Positions 1-7,399 of a DNA stretch of 28,322 nucleotides are shown piece after piece. The first letter of the stretch is position 1. The number at the start of each line of letters is the position of its first letter. Location: assembly GCA_937907605.1 (NCBI GenBank), contig CALCYI010000070.1, positions 1 through 28,322 of the forward strand. The letters are read 5' to 3'. The translations under genes were made by a program, and so were the position numbers. The notes under the pieces were generated by a model, which was given only the letters and a program-made list of their open reading frames with translations, did no database searches and was not told where the DNA came from. The DNA is from an uncultured Clostridia bacterium (GTDB lineage: Bacteria > Bacillota > Clostridia > Oscillospirales > Acutalibacteraceae).

Positions 1-1125
1 GAAGTCGTTTCCGACAGATTGTTCATCTGAAAGCCAAATTGCTCGTTCTGCTTCCCAACCTGTTGTGATAACGCTTCCGTCTGCTCGGCAATACTTTCCG
101 TCATAGATTTTGATGCCGTATCCAGCACCGTTTTCAGATTGGTCGCCTGATTCTCTACTGCCGTTTTCGTTTCGTCCAGGTTTTGTTGCGTTGCTGTAAT
201 CAGTACTTCCTGACGATTCATATTCATCTGCTCGTTGAGATTCTTGACTGTATTTATCAGCGCCGACCACTGCTCCGAATCTACTATCGTAAGATTGGTT
301 GCCTTCTCCATCTTCTGAATGTTTGCGGCGTTCTTCTGCTTCAAACTTTCGAATTTCGAATTCATACTCCATGTCCTCCTTTCTGTATTTTTCTTCGTGG
401 AGTTTTATGTCGCGGCATTTCATACCGTTAGGGCAAGTATAAGTGATATATTTTCTTTCATTTGTCCACCTGACCTGATAGTTGTGTTGCTTCATAAAAT
501 CAAAGAAGTCGTGCTTGTTTTTGCACTGCTTCATCGCCGCGTCAATTACAAACATCAGTTCAAACTTCCAGCTCGCACCTTTTTCTGCTGCTCGAAGTTC
601 ACCTTGTTCCAAGCCCGAAGGTGTGTTGTAATCATACGGTTTCAGAACTTTTGCGCCGTGCTGCTGACGGATATCGTCACTCAATTTACGAAGGTGTTTA
701 AGCGTCTGCGGACTCTGTCGGAGCCGCTTTCCCGTTTCAAGATTTATCGGGCTGATGATGAAGTGATTATGCAGGTGTCTTCTGTCAATATGCGTTGCGA
801 CCAATACCTGATGATTAGTCCAAGCCTGTTCGGCAAACTCCAAGCCGATAGCGTGAACTTCATCAGCAGTTATCTCTTCCTTTGAATCAAACGACTGAAT
901 ATATTGATAGAAGAAACGCTCGCTACTATTTGTACCCTTGAACGGATAAGCGCTGCGCATCAGCATCATTTCGTTGTAGGCATTAAGCCCGTTACAGTTG
1001 ATACCCGACACGTAACGCATTCCGTTATCGGCGAGCGTTTTCTTCTCCTGCGTAACATATTCAATCGACTTTTGAAGCGCCGTTTTACTTTGGTGAGAGT
1101 TTTTTAAAAATTTCACTATTGGCAT
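1..1125 (-). CDS. MobP-type relaxase, 3' end outside the window
   Basis: The minus frame is open from an ATG at 1125 to the left edge, giving 375 codons without a stop. The start has an AGGAG seven bases upstream and overlaps the end of mobC by 41 bp, the usual mobC-relaxase coupling. Residues 112-121 read HIDRRHLHNH, the metal-binding histidine motif (HxDxxHxH) of MobP relaxases, and Tyr23 in SIEYVTQ is the likely nicking tyrosine. The family nicks one strand at oriT and pilots it into a recipient. After about residue 255 the sequence turns low-complexity and rich in Glu, Ser and Asn, as in relaxase linkers. The C-terminus is not visible, so completeness cannot be judged. Confidence 0.9.
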   Translation of the reverse strand, partial: MPIVKFLKNSHQSKTALQKSIEYVTQEKKTLADNGMRYVSGINCNGLNAYNEMMLMRSAYPFKGTNSSERFFYQYIQSFDSKEEITADEVHAIGLEFAEQAWTNHQVLVATHIDRRHLHNHFIISPINLETGKRLRQSPQTLKHLRKLSDDIRQQHGAKVLKPYDYNTPSGLEQGELRAAEKGASWKFELMFVIDAAMKQCKNKHDFFDFMKQHNYQVRWTNERKYITYTCPNGMKCRDIKLHEEKYRKEDMEYEFEIRKFEAEERRKHSEDGEGNQSYDSRFGAVVGADKYSQESQRADEYESSGSTDYSNATKPGRNENGSRESGDQSENGAGYGIKIYDGKYCRADGSVITTGWEAERAIWLSDEQSVGNDF

Positions 1126-1441
1126 CTGCAATCTCCTGAAGCAAACCGATTATTTCATTTTGTTTTTCAAGCACTTCGTCAAAGTTATATGACCTGACAG
1201 CACCGCTATTTATCTTTCTTGCAATCTGATTAATGTTGTTACCCATACGATTCATTTCAGCAACGGCGGGCTTCAAATCTTCGGGAACAAATATCAGCGG
1301 ATGGCAGGTAGCGGCGACAATAAAATCGGTCAGATTCATCTTTGCTTTTTGCGCTTGTTCTGTGATTCTACGCTTTTCTTTATCTGTCAGACGAACCGTA
1401 AGCGTATTATTTCTTTTTCTGTTTTCGTTAATTGTTATCAC
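1085..1441 (-). CDS. mobC: MobC-like relaxosome accessory protein
   Basis: This 118-residue basic protein starts with an Arg/Lys-rich segment and a ribbon-helix-helix-like stretch (about residues 13-45, TLTVRLTDKEKRRITEQA). It then carries the MobC-family signature around residues 63-80, MNRMGNNINQIARKINSG. MobC proteins bind oriT and help the relaxase open the strands for nicking. Its 3' end overlaps the relaxase start, so the two are translationally coupled. Length and position directly before a MobP relaxase are normal for Firmicutes mobilizable elements. Confidence 0.88.
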   Translation of the reverse strand: MITINENRKRNNTLTVRLTDKEKRRITEQAQKAKMNLTDFIVAATCHPLIFVPEDLKPAVAEMNRMGNNINQIARKINSGAVRSYNFDEVLEKQNEIIGLLQEIADANSEIFKKLSPK

Positions 1442-1466
1442 TTCCTATACAAATTTTTAAAGGGGT

Positions 1467-1539
1467 TGCGGGTTCTCCCGCAGAATCCGTGCCCGGTGGA
1501 TAGCCGGGCGCTCTGCTTTGCCTCAGCCAAAGGCTGAGG
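1467..1539. other. Cluster of three hairpins, candidate oriT
   Basis: Three perfect inverted repeats lie side by side just upstream of mobC: TGCGGG/CCCGCA (1467-1482, 4-nt loop), GCCCGG/CCGGGC (1491-1509, 7-nt loop) and CCTCAGCC/GGCTGAGG (1521-1539, 3-nt loop). No U-tract follows any of them on either strand, which argues against simple terminators. In mobilizable elements oriT often lies next to mobC and is rich in inverted repeats. Assignment as oriT is inference; the nic site cannot be identified by eye. Confidence 0.35.
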
Positions 1540-1569
1540 AATTGTATTCCAAAGGGGAAGAGAAATTCA

Positions 1570-1872
1570 TTACAGCAGATTTGTAACCGTGTAAAGGTTT
1601 GAGCGCTTGTTGCCGGTGTCGGGGTCGTAGCGATGAGTAATTTCAAGAAGCCCTTTGTCTACAAGTCCTTTGATTGCGGGATCAACTACAGGCAGAGAAA
1701 TATTACAGTTCTTTTTAATGTTCTTCCTTGACGGAAACGACTGCTGCTTTTTGTCTGAACACTTAATCAGATAACAGTAAACCGCAAGCTCTTTCGGGAG
1801 CAAACCGTATTCAAAGATTTTGTTGTCGATAAGAAAAAATCTTCCAGACGGTCTCTTTTGATTTCGTATCAT
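1570..1872 (-). CDS. Small winged-helix DNA-binding protein of the mobile element
   Basis: The protein is 100 residues from the ATG at 1872, which has GAAAGGA about nine bases upstream. Residues 24-34 (LLPKELAVYCY) and 47-79 (FPSRKNIKKNCNISLPVVDPAIKGLVDKGLLEI) have the layout of a winged helix: helix, recognition helix, then a beta wing ending in the basic segment RYDPDTGNKRSNLYTV. Such proteins occur in Firmicutes elements as replication-initiator or transcription-regulator domains. The frame stays open back to an ATG at 2001, also preceded by AAAGGAG, so a 143-residue form with a hydrophobic N-terminus is possible. I prefer the shorter one because the domain starts there. Exact function is unknown. 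Confidence 0.72.
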   Translation of the reverse strand: MIRNQKRPSGRFFLIDNKIFEYGLLPKELAVYCYLIKCSDKKQQSFPSRKNIKKNCNISLPVVDPAIKGLVDKGLLEITHRYDPDTGNKRSNLYTVTNLL

Positions 1873-2180
1873 AAATAATAAATCCTTTCTAAGTTTTAAA
1901 TATTGTTTTTCAAAATTGAAATTAAAAGTGGACACAATATCCTTATTGCTTTTTGTATTACTCTCTATAATAAAAAAGAGAGCAACGAATAACACAATCA
2001 TTAATTTGCACTCCTTTACATATATTAAATTTTCAGAGGAGAAACAGAAAACATCAAGCTCAAAATTTTAAGGTGCAACCTATGCTCTGTTTAACTCCTC
2101 TATATATAAGGACACTCAGAAGCGATTTGTAAACCAAATATATAAAAATTTTTATTGACTTTTATAAAAGAAATAGGAAC

Positions 2181-2585
2181 TTATGTTTCCATAAGTTCCC
2201 TAAGTTGTTTGATGACCTTACTGTGCCGTTTCGAAACAGCCATTTTGCTGATTCCAAAGTGCTGACCGATTTTCTCCATACTCCAATCCTCATAATAGTA
2301 CAGATAAATCAATGTTCGCTGTTCTTCAGTGAGCATTTCCAGTTTGCTTTGCAACTTTTCCAATTCCATTTTGTGAACAACTTGAGCATAGGTTTCATCA
2401 TAACTGTTCGGAGACAACTTCCCGCTGATAGTTTCAGGCTCGAACGGTTCTTTTGTAAGATGCCTTCGGTCACTTCTATCCTGCGCCTGCTGCCTTTTTC
2501 TGTCCTGTTCAAGAAATTCTGCTACTTCATCGGAAACATCTACTTCAATACAGTCGCCATCATATTCAATTGTGGTTTTAACCAA
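2181..2585 (-). CDS. Sigma-70 region 4-like regulator of the mobile element
   Basis: The protein is 134 residues. Its C-terminal part (about residues 75-134) has the sigma-70 region 4 pattern: LTEEQRTLIYLYYYEDWSM, then a helix-turn-helix KIGQHFGISKMAVSKRHSKVI. The N-terminal half is acidic and unlike region 2, so it is a sigma-like DNA-binding protein rather than a full sigma factor. Proteins of this type are standard cargo of Firmicutes conjugative elements and probably control element genes. The start is a TTG at 2585 supported by a purine-rich GGAAAGGAAAGG just upstream; no ATG lies near the domain start. Confidence 0.82.
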   Translation of the reverse strand: MVKTTIEYDGDCIEVDVSDEVAEFLEQDRKRQQAQDRSDRRHLTKEPFEPETISGKLSPNSYDETYAQVVHKMELEKLQSKLEMLTEEQRTLIYLYYYEDWSMEKIGQHFGISKMAVSKRHSKVIKQLRELMET

Positions 2586-2941
2586 ACCTTTCCTTTCCGT
2601 CTGTGAAAGGGAGTAAGCGTGGTATAGTCGAAACAGAAACCACGGCTGTCAATCTCTCAGTATATTCACTACTCTGTTCTGGATTGCAATGGTGTCAACT
2701 AAGAAATACGAGGCTGAACTAATTACAACCTCACCGACTATTTATTTCAAAAGGCTTTCGCCTGATGAGCTGTTTGCAATTCCATTATATCATTGTTAGT
2801 ATCGGCGTCAATATTTCAACTGTATTTTAGCCTTTACCGTACAATTATCGGGACAGAAAAGCACCTTCTGGCTAATGCACAAGTCCGTAAAAAGTGGACA
2901 AAAGCAAAAAGCACCCCTATTGACAGCAAATCTGTTTTGTA
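2586..2941. other. Gene-free stretch between mobile element and secreted-protein locus
   Basis: No convincing reading frame on either strand. A TTGACA near 2650-2660 on the minus strand, about 70 bases upstream of the sigma-like gene, could be a -35 element, but no good -10 sits at the right distance. This stretch probably holds the promoter of the sigma-like gene and the junction of the mobile element. I could not identify an attachment site. Confidence 0.4.
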
Positions 2942-2988
2942 AAAGAAAAATCGCAGGCACCAAACACATCTGAGTTCGGTACCTGCGA
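2942..2988 (-). terminator. Strong Rho-independent terminator of the 655-residue protein gene
   Basis: On the minus strand the RNA from 2988 to 2951 folds into a 15-bp stem (two G-U pairs) with an 8-nt loop, followed by UUUUUCUUUU. It lies about 30 bases past the stop of the gene ending at 3017 and closes the transcription unit that begins at or above 7078. Confidence 0.9.
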
Positions 2989-3016
2989 ACACTATTTTAA
3001 TTGGGAACACATTTAT

Positions 3017-4981
3017 CTATGACACACGCTTTCCTAAAAAATACAGAGAAACAAAATCTGTTGAAAGCATAAAGTTCTGCCGGTTTAACGCAATATCATA
3101 GAAACGCCTGAAATCCTCTGTATAATAATATTGAATGTCATAGGGGGTAATACTAACCTCCTTTTTAGGAATAAGAATAACTGAGGAACGGTTGGGGATA
3201 CAACCCTTCGGCTTTCGCCCGACCTTTAAGGTTGTACTTGTTTTAGAAGCAAGGAATACATCATCACGGTCAACATATTCGTAAAGCGGATAGTTAACAA
3301 ATGCCGCAGTATTAACATACTGACGCTTTTCCGGAAGAATAACAGTTCCATTCTTTTTTATGCATTCCGAAGAAATAATACAAGCATCGCCACCGCTTTG
3401 TATATCCCTTGCTTTGATTTCATGATAAAGTACATCAAATATACCGAACTGCATACCGGAATAGATTTTATCAAAAAATTCATTACGATAAATCACCCAG
3501 CACGGAAGGTTGGAATCCGTAATATATTCTTGCTCTTGAGTAAGCGTATATTCGCTTTCTAAGTTATGTATAATCGTTTCCTTTGGATGCTCATTACTGT
3601 TTACTAAAAGGATACAGTATTGTTTAGTTGTTCCGATAAAACCGTTTTCACCGAAATCATAAATATCGGTAATTGCTTTTTTCGCAATTTTTTCCCGTTC
3701 CTTGCTTGAGAAGAATGACTTTTCACATAAACAAAAAATTTGATCGGCACTTCGTTTCATCTTCACCTCGTTCGTTAAAATGAAATCAAATTTCTCATTA
3801 ACCGCAGGCTTTAAATTAAGCGGCCGGTTTGGTGTATATCTGTTTAATATTTCGATTATGTTAAGTGTTCTCTCGTCAATATTCTCATAGTAGATGTTAA
3901 ACTTAAATAAATCATTTAACAGGTATAACAGTCTAAAAGGGCAATAACCGTTAATTAACACATTTGCATTCTCGTTAATCTCTATATTATCTGCAAATAG
4001 CTCTGCATAGGCGAAATTAATATAGCAATTGCCACGCTGAATACGCCTTGTGTTTGCCTTTTCAGCAACGGCACACAGTTCATCAAAATCATACGAAAAT
4101 GGATTTGAAACAAGAAACTCTGTTAATGCCGTAAACTTATATAACCCGTTTTCATTGATTGTATTTTTTATCTCACGGTTTTCCTTCACATAATCCCATC
4201 GCGTTTTTTTGCGTAGCTTTTTATATGTGCCTTTGGCATCTTTCTGTTCAGGCAGTACTTCCGGCTTTTTCATAACGATATCGCCGGCGGTTAACGTCAA
4301 CTCAATCGGAAGATTTGTTAAATCCAAAACCGACTTCAAAACAAGCAGAATCATATCCGGCTCATCAAACGGCATCGCAAGCCGCTTATCCACCATCTGC
4401 TCCATATCGGAGGCATCTTTTATGGATAACGAAAACAGCCGCGCCGCACAGTTATCAATTTTCAGCCTTGCGGCAATATTACCCGCAAGCACCTCCAGTG
4501 CTGTATTGTCGTACGGTACACTATATGAATATATGTTGAGGCTTTCTGAAAAGCAGTCGTAAGCTCTGACCTCGCTATCTATTCCAAGTTCCGATTTTAT
4601 TGCCTCTTGAATTTCTACCGTAAAATAATTACGTTCATCGTGGCTGAGCTCGTCCATTTGTATAACAGCCTCATTATATGCTTTTTTATAGACCACCCCA
4701 AAACGTGAAAGCATATTGAAAAGCATCGCGGATTTACGGCGAATCAGCTCAAAATCCGCTTTTCCCACAAGCAAATTGGCACACTTAAGAAGAGCCGTGT
4801 TCAACGACTCTCCTATTTCGATATGATAGTTTTCACACGCCTCGGATATGCCGAGTATGACGCCGCAATCCTCAACGGCCTCCGGCTTGAACTTGTAAAC
4901 AGCAGACGTGCTGTTGTTCGTCTGCCGCTGCCACTCATAGATAGCGTTGTATAGCCGAACGTGAAAATAAGTGTTTTTCAT
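3017..4981 (-). CDS. Catalytically degenerate adenine-N6 DNA methylase-like protein with target-recognition-like C-terminus
   Basis: About 655 residues, no signal peptide. The ATG at 4981 is preceded directly by an in-frame GTG (4984); no strong ribosome site is seen. I do not recognise a named family. Residues 339-352 (NVLINGYCPFRLL) sit where N6-methylases have a DPxxGxG SAM-binding loop, ENID (367-370) fits the acidic motif II, and 399-406 (FDFILTNE) fits the start of FDxxxxNPPF but lacks the catalytic NPP[FY]. Residues 438-461 resemble the I-x-x-I-x-x-L-x-x-x-x-F ... ILL segment of HsdM-type methylases. Residues about 495-655 look like a target-recognition domain. Inference: a dead methylase that may bind DNA without modifying it. 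It lies 24-27 bp downstream of the 689-residue secreted protein gene and probably shares its transcript. Confidence 0.82.
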   Translation of the reverse strand: MKNTYFHVRLYNAIYEWQRQTNNSTSAVYKFKPEAVEDCGVILGISEACENYHIEIGESLNTALLKCANLLVGKADFELIRRKSAMLFNMLSRFGVVYKKAYNEAVIQMDELSHDERNYFTVEIQEAIKSELGIDSEVRAYDCFSESLNIYSYSVPYDNTALEVLAGNIAARLKIDNCAARLFSLSIKDASDMEQMVDKRLAMPFDEPDMILLVLKSVLDLTNLPIELTLTAGDIVMKKPEVLPEQKDAKGTYKKLRKKTRWDYVKENREIKNTINENGLYKFTALTEFLVSNPFSYDFDELCAVAEKANTRRIQRGNCYINFAYAELFADNIEINENANVLINGYCPFRLLYLLNDLFKFNIYYENIDERTLNIIEILNRYTPNRPLNLKPAVNEKFDFILTNEVKMKRSADQIFCLCEKSFFSSKEREKIAKKAITDIYDFGENGFIGTTKQYCILLVNSNEHPKETIIHNLESEYTLTQEQEYITDSNLPCWVIYRNEFFDKIYSGMQFGIFDVLYHEIKARDIQSGGDACIISSECIKKNGTVILPEKRQYVNTAAFVNYPLYEYVDRDDVFLASKTSTTLKVGRKPKGCIPNRSSVILIPKKEVSITPYDIQYYYTEDFRRFYDIALNRQNFMLSTDFVSLYFLGKRVS

Positions 4982-5008
4982 CACAATATTATCGCGTTAA
5001 AATAAGAA

Positions 5009-7078
5009 TTATTTGTTTAAGATGTTTATCTGCTCGGAATAGGCTGTTCTGAGCACGCCGTAGCTGTCGTAGTAGGTCACATAACCCTTGGCAGCCCAAT
5101 TGTACCGATTGAATTTCTTTACGTTCACGATGTAATAATTGCTTTCGGCCGACACTTCAAATTTGGATGTCGTCATTTTATTGTTAAGCGTTACAAAAAC
5201 GGTTTCGGGAGCAAAAGCTGACGGTTTTCCGTAGTAAAACGCTATACCGACGGAAACGATGTGGCAGTTTTCGTCAATACCGGCACCCATAATATAGGTG
5301 CACACATTGCTCTCTTCATCGTAAGAGCTTGTGAGCGTAAGATTGGGAACGCCGTTACTGTTTACAGGCGGCAAATCAGCGTCGTCGGGTCTGTTGACGT
5401 CGGTATAGGCTGCTGTAAACACGATGTCCTCACCCTGTTGCAACAAGGTGAGCCAGTCGCTTTGAGAACACACCCAGTGACCGTCCGTGCTGCCGTATCT
5501 GTAAGGTACCTCCGGTATCAGTGCGGCAACATCGCTTTCGGTCAGGTTGCTCCACTCTGTGCAGGTTTTTGTTGCGATATCTTTGATATATCCGCTTTCG
5601 TTTTCAAAATAAATGCTCGCTGCGTTTTCAGGAATAATCAACGCTTTGAACGCAGTGTTTGATGTAAGTGTAAACGTATAGTCTTCGTCTGTGGAGAAAA
5701 TACGGTGGCTGACAGTTTCATACCAGCCTTTAAATACATAACCCTCTGCAGGCGTTGCCGTCAGGCTGATTTGTTCGCCAAACAATTCGCCGCTGAAGGC
5801 TTCATCGGTTAAATTTTCGCGCGTGTTGCCGTCAAGTGTAATGTCATAAGTGCCGTTTTCCGCCGTAACCGTAAGATTCAGATAAGGCACCAGCGCACCG
5901 ACAGCATTTAACAAATCCGCAGTGGCCGTGTCAATTTCCGCCTGGGTATTATTACCGGCGGCAACATCGGTATATTGCTCTGAAAGCGCCATTAACGCGT
6001 TGTAGGAGCTCTCGCTGTAATCCTCTGCTTCAAGCAGCGTAATATACTCCCTTACGGCAATCAGTACGCTGTCGTCGGGATCTCCGACTTCGGCATCAGG
6101 ATACAGCTTAAAGGCGGGCGCAATACCTCTGTTAGTACCGTAGACGTAGTAATAATTATAGGCGTAGCCGTCGTACTTGACGCCGCAGGCGTTTACGGTA
6201 TTCACGCCCGGCGTCCGCAGCCACCACATAGAATTGCCCGCATAGGTACCACTTGAATTTACAAAAAGTCCCTGACACTTGGCGTAATCGCTACCCTGTT
6301 TTTGCCTTGCCGTATCGTAAACCGCGTAGTCGTCGGCAAAGCCGTAATCGCTGTTAATGGAGTCGCTGTAAGATAGTATCCAAAGATTATCCCTTGTATT
6401 GCTACCGCCTGAGATATCGAAATACGGATTGCCTTCGTTAGCGTGATATGTCGATTTAATCTTTGTTTTTTCATTTTCCGAAAACGCTGCGTTATAAAAT
6501 GTATCGTTCAGCCACGTCCTGAGCGAGCAGCCCTGCCATGTAATGCCTTCATAGTAATTATGATACGGCTGACTGTCGAGGAGTGTTTGGCTCATAACGT
6601 ACACGCCGTCGCTCTCGTTTGAAAGCACCGTCCACACAATCGGCTCCCATTTGAAATAGTAGCTTTTACGGATGGTGTAGCCGTTTTCATCCTGATTTGT
6701 GTTTGACGTTGAGGCGCTGTACGAGGTCCAGAACGGTCTGTACTCGTTAATCGTTACCTTGCGGTAAAGTTCGCCGTCGTATTCAATATCCGCATAAGTC
6801 ATATTAACCGTATCGTACGTATGGCTGTCCGCTTTCGAATTTTTCATATAGCCGTAGCTAATCATCGTACAATCCGTATTATTCAGTTCGGTTAAAAGAT
6901 TTTCATCCGTTACTCTGCTCTGGGGATAGGTGCCCAGTCGGAAGGTGTCGCCTGTTTGTAGCTGATTTGCTTTAATGCACAGGTCTTGATAATCGGTCGC
7001 CTGCGCTGAAAAGGGCGCAACCATAAATGCCGATAATAGTATCAGCACGGATAAAAGTATACACAGCGATTTTTTCAT
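5009..7078 (-). CDS. Secreted DUF6273/FIVAR-like/InlB-type-repeat surface protein
   Basis: 689 residues with a typical signal peptide (hydrophobic residues 5-22, cleavage near AQA at 25-27). Residues about 40-330 match the DUF6273 pattern: a FRLGTYPQS start, WEPIVWTVLSN, SQTLLDSQPYH, then SLRTWLNDTFYNAAFSENEK and a late WWLRTPG. Residues about 340-395 form FIVAR-like helices. A Gly/Thr-rich beta domain follows with the ATPAEGYVFKGWYE signature of InlB B-type repeats (about 400-480). The last 110 residues resemble the C-terminus of the 1698-residue protein. There is no LPxTG and no C-terminal membrane helix, so anchoring is unexplained. The ATG has AGAGGTG upstream. No clear promoter; two palindromic repeats fill the leader. 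Confidence 0.88.
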   Translation of the reverse strand: MKKSLCILLSVLILLSAFMVAPFSAQATDYQDLCIKANQLQTGDTFRLGTYPQSRVTDENLLTELNNTDCTMISYGYMKNSKADSHTYDTVNMTYADIEYDGELYRKVTINEYRPFWTSYSASTSNTNQDENGYTIRKSYYFKWEPIVWTVLSNESDGVYVMSQTLLDSQPYHNYYEGITWQGCSLRTWLNDTFYNAAFSENEKTKIKSTYHANEGNPYFDISGGSNTRDNLWILSYSDSINSDYGFADDYAVYDTARQKQGSDYAKCQGLFVNSSGTYAGNSMWWLRTPGVNTVNACGVKYDGYAYNYYYVYGTNRGIAPAFKLYPDAEVGDPDDSVLIAVREYITLLEAEDYSESSYNALMALSEQYTDVAAGNNTQAEIDTATADLLNAVGALVPYLNLTVTAENGTYDITLDGNTRENLTDEAFSGELFGEQISLTATPAEGYVFKGWYETVSHRIFSTDEDYTFTLTSNTAFKALIIPENAASIYFENESGYIKDIATKTCTEWSNLTESDVAALIPEVPYRYGSTDGHWVCSQSDWLTLLQQGEDIVFTAAYTDVNRPDDADLPPVNSNGVPNLTLTSSYDEESNVCTYIMGAGIDENCHIVSVGIAFYYGKPSAFAPETVFVTLNNKMTTSKFEVSAESNYYIVNVKKFNRYNWAAKGYVTYYDSYGVLRTAYSEQINILNK

Positions 7079-7097
7079 TTACGTTTCACCTCTTTTT

Positions 7098-7165
7098 GCG
7101 GGCGAGCAATGCTCGCCCCTACGGATTGCGGGGTTTGTGTGCGGGCGAGCAATGCTCGCCCCTAC
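7098..7165. repeat. Two direct copies of a 25-bp palindromic interspersed repeat
   Basis: Copies at 7098-7122 and 7141-7165 are identical, with 43-bp periodicity. Each contains the palindrome GGGCGAGC-AAT-GCTCGCCC and ends in CTAC. A related fragment (TCTCCTTGCACAGGAGA, near 7177-7193) follows. I recall palindromes of this kind as short interspersed repeats of Clostridia genomes. Here they lie in the leader of the 689-residue protein gene, where they would fold as hairpins. Confidence 0.85.
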
Positions 7166-7205
7166 TTTATGACAGTTCTCCTTGCACAGGAGAGCCGTTT
7201 GTTTT

Positions 7206-7240
7206 ATTAAAAAAGGGGCATAGGCTTACACCTATGCCCC
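7206..7240 (-). terminator. Rho-independent terminator after the 44-residue peptide gene
   Basis: A perfect 10-bp stem GGGGCATAGG/CCTATGCCCC (7215-7240, 6-nt loop) is followed on the minus strand by a run of six to seven T residues. It begins 8 bases after the stop codon of the peptide gene and separates the giant-protein transcript from the 689-residue protein gene. Confidence 0.93.
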
Positions 7241-7248
7241 TAAGTTAG

Positions 7249-7383
7249 TTAGAATTCGCCGCCGTCGTTTTCACCGTCGCCGGCACCGCCGTGAGGATCC
7301 GGATCGCCGCTGATAGTAACCACGTCGGAAATAGTGAATTTTTCAATTTCTGCCTCAGGAGCAGTATAATATTTCTTATGCAT
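7249..7383 (-). CDS. 44-residue acidic Gly-rich peptide coupled to the giant surface protein gene
   Basis: A 45-codon frame starts 16 bases after the stop of the 1698-residue protein, with a very strong ribosome site (AAAGGAGGAGTAAA before ATG), and is closed by a perfect terminator. The N-terminus is basic (MHKKYYTAPEAEIEKF), the middle reads SDVVTISG, and the tail is Gly/Asp/Pro-rich ending GGEF. No signal peptide, no cysteine. From memory, short proteins with a K-x-P-E-x-E ... DV(V/I)T-x-SG layout recur in gut Clostridia without known function. Its IE-x5-DVVT-I-S segment closely matches the last residues of the giant protein (IE-x5-DVVT-V-S). Possible roles, all speculative: a processing partner, an assembly cap, or a modified-peptide precursor (no modifying enzyme seen nearby). 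Confidence 0.8.
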   Translation of the reverse strand: MHKKYYTAPEAEIEKFTISDVVTISGDPDPHGGAGDGENDGGEF

Positions 7384-7399
7384 TTTACTCCTCCTTTAA

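Noticed and set aside
319..885. A 188-codon + strand frame at the left edge
   Set aside because: Antisense to the relaxase, whose minus-strand frame carries the HxDxxHxH motif and continues off the window.
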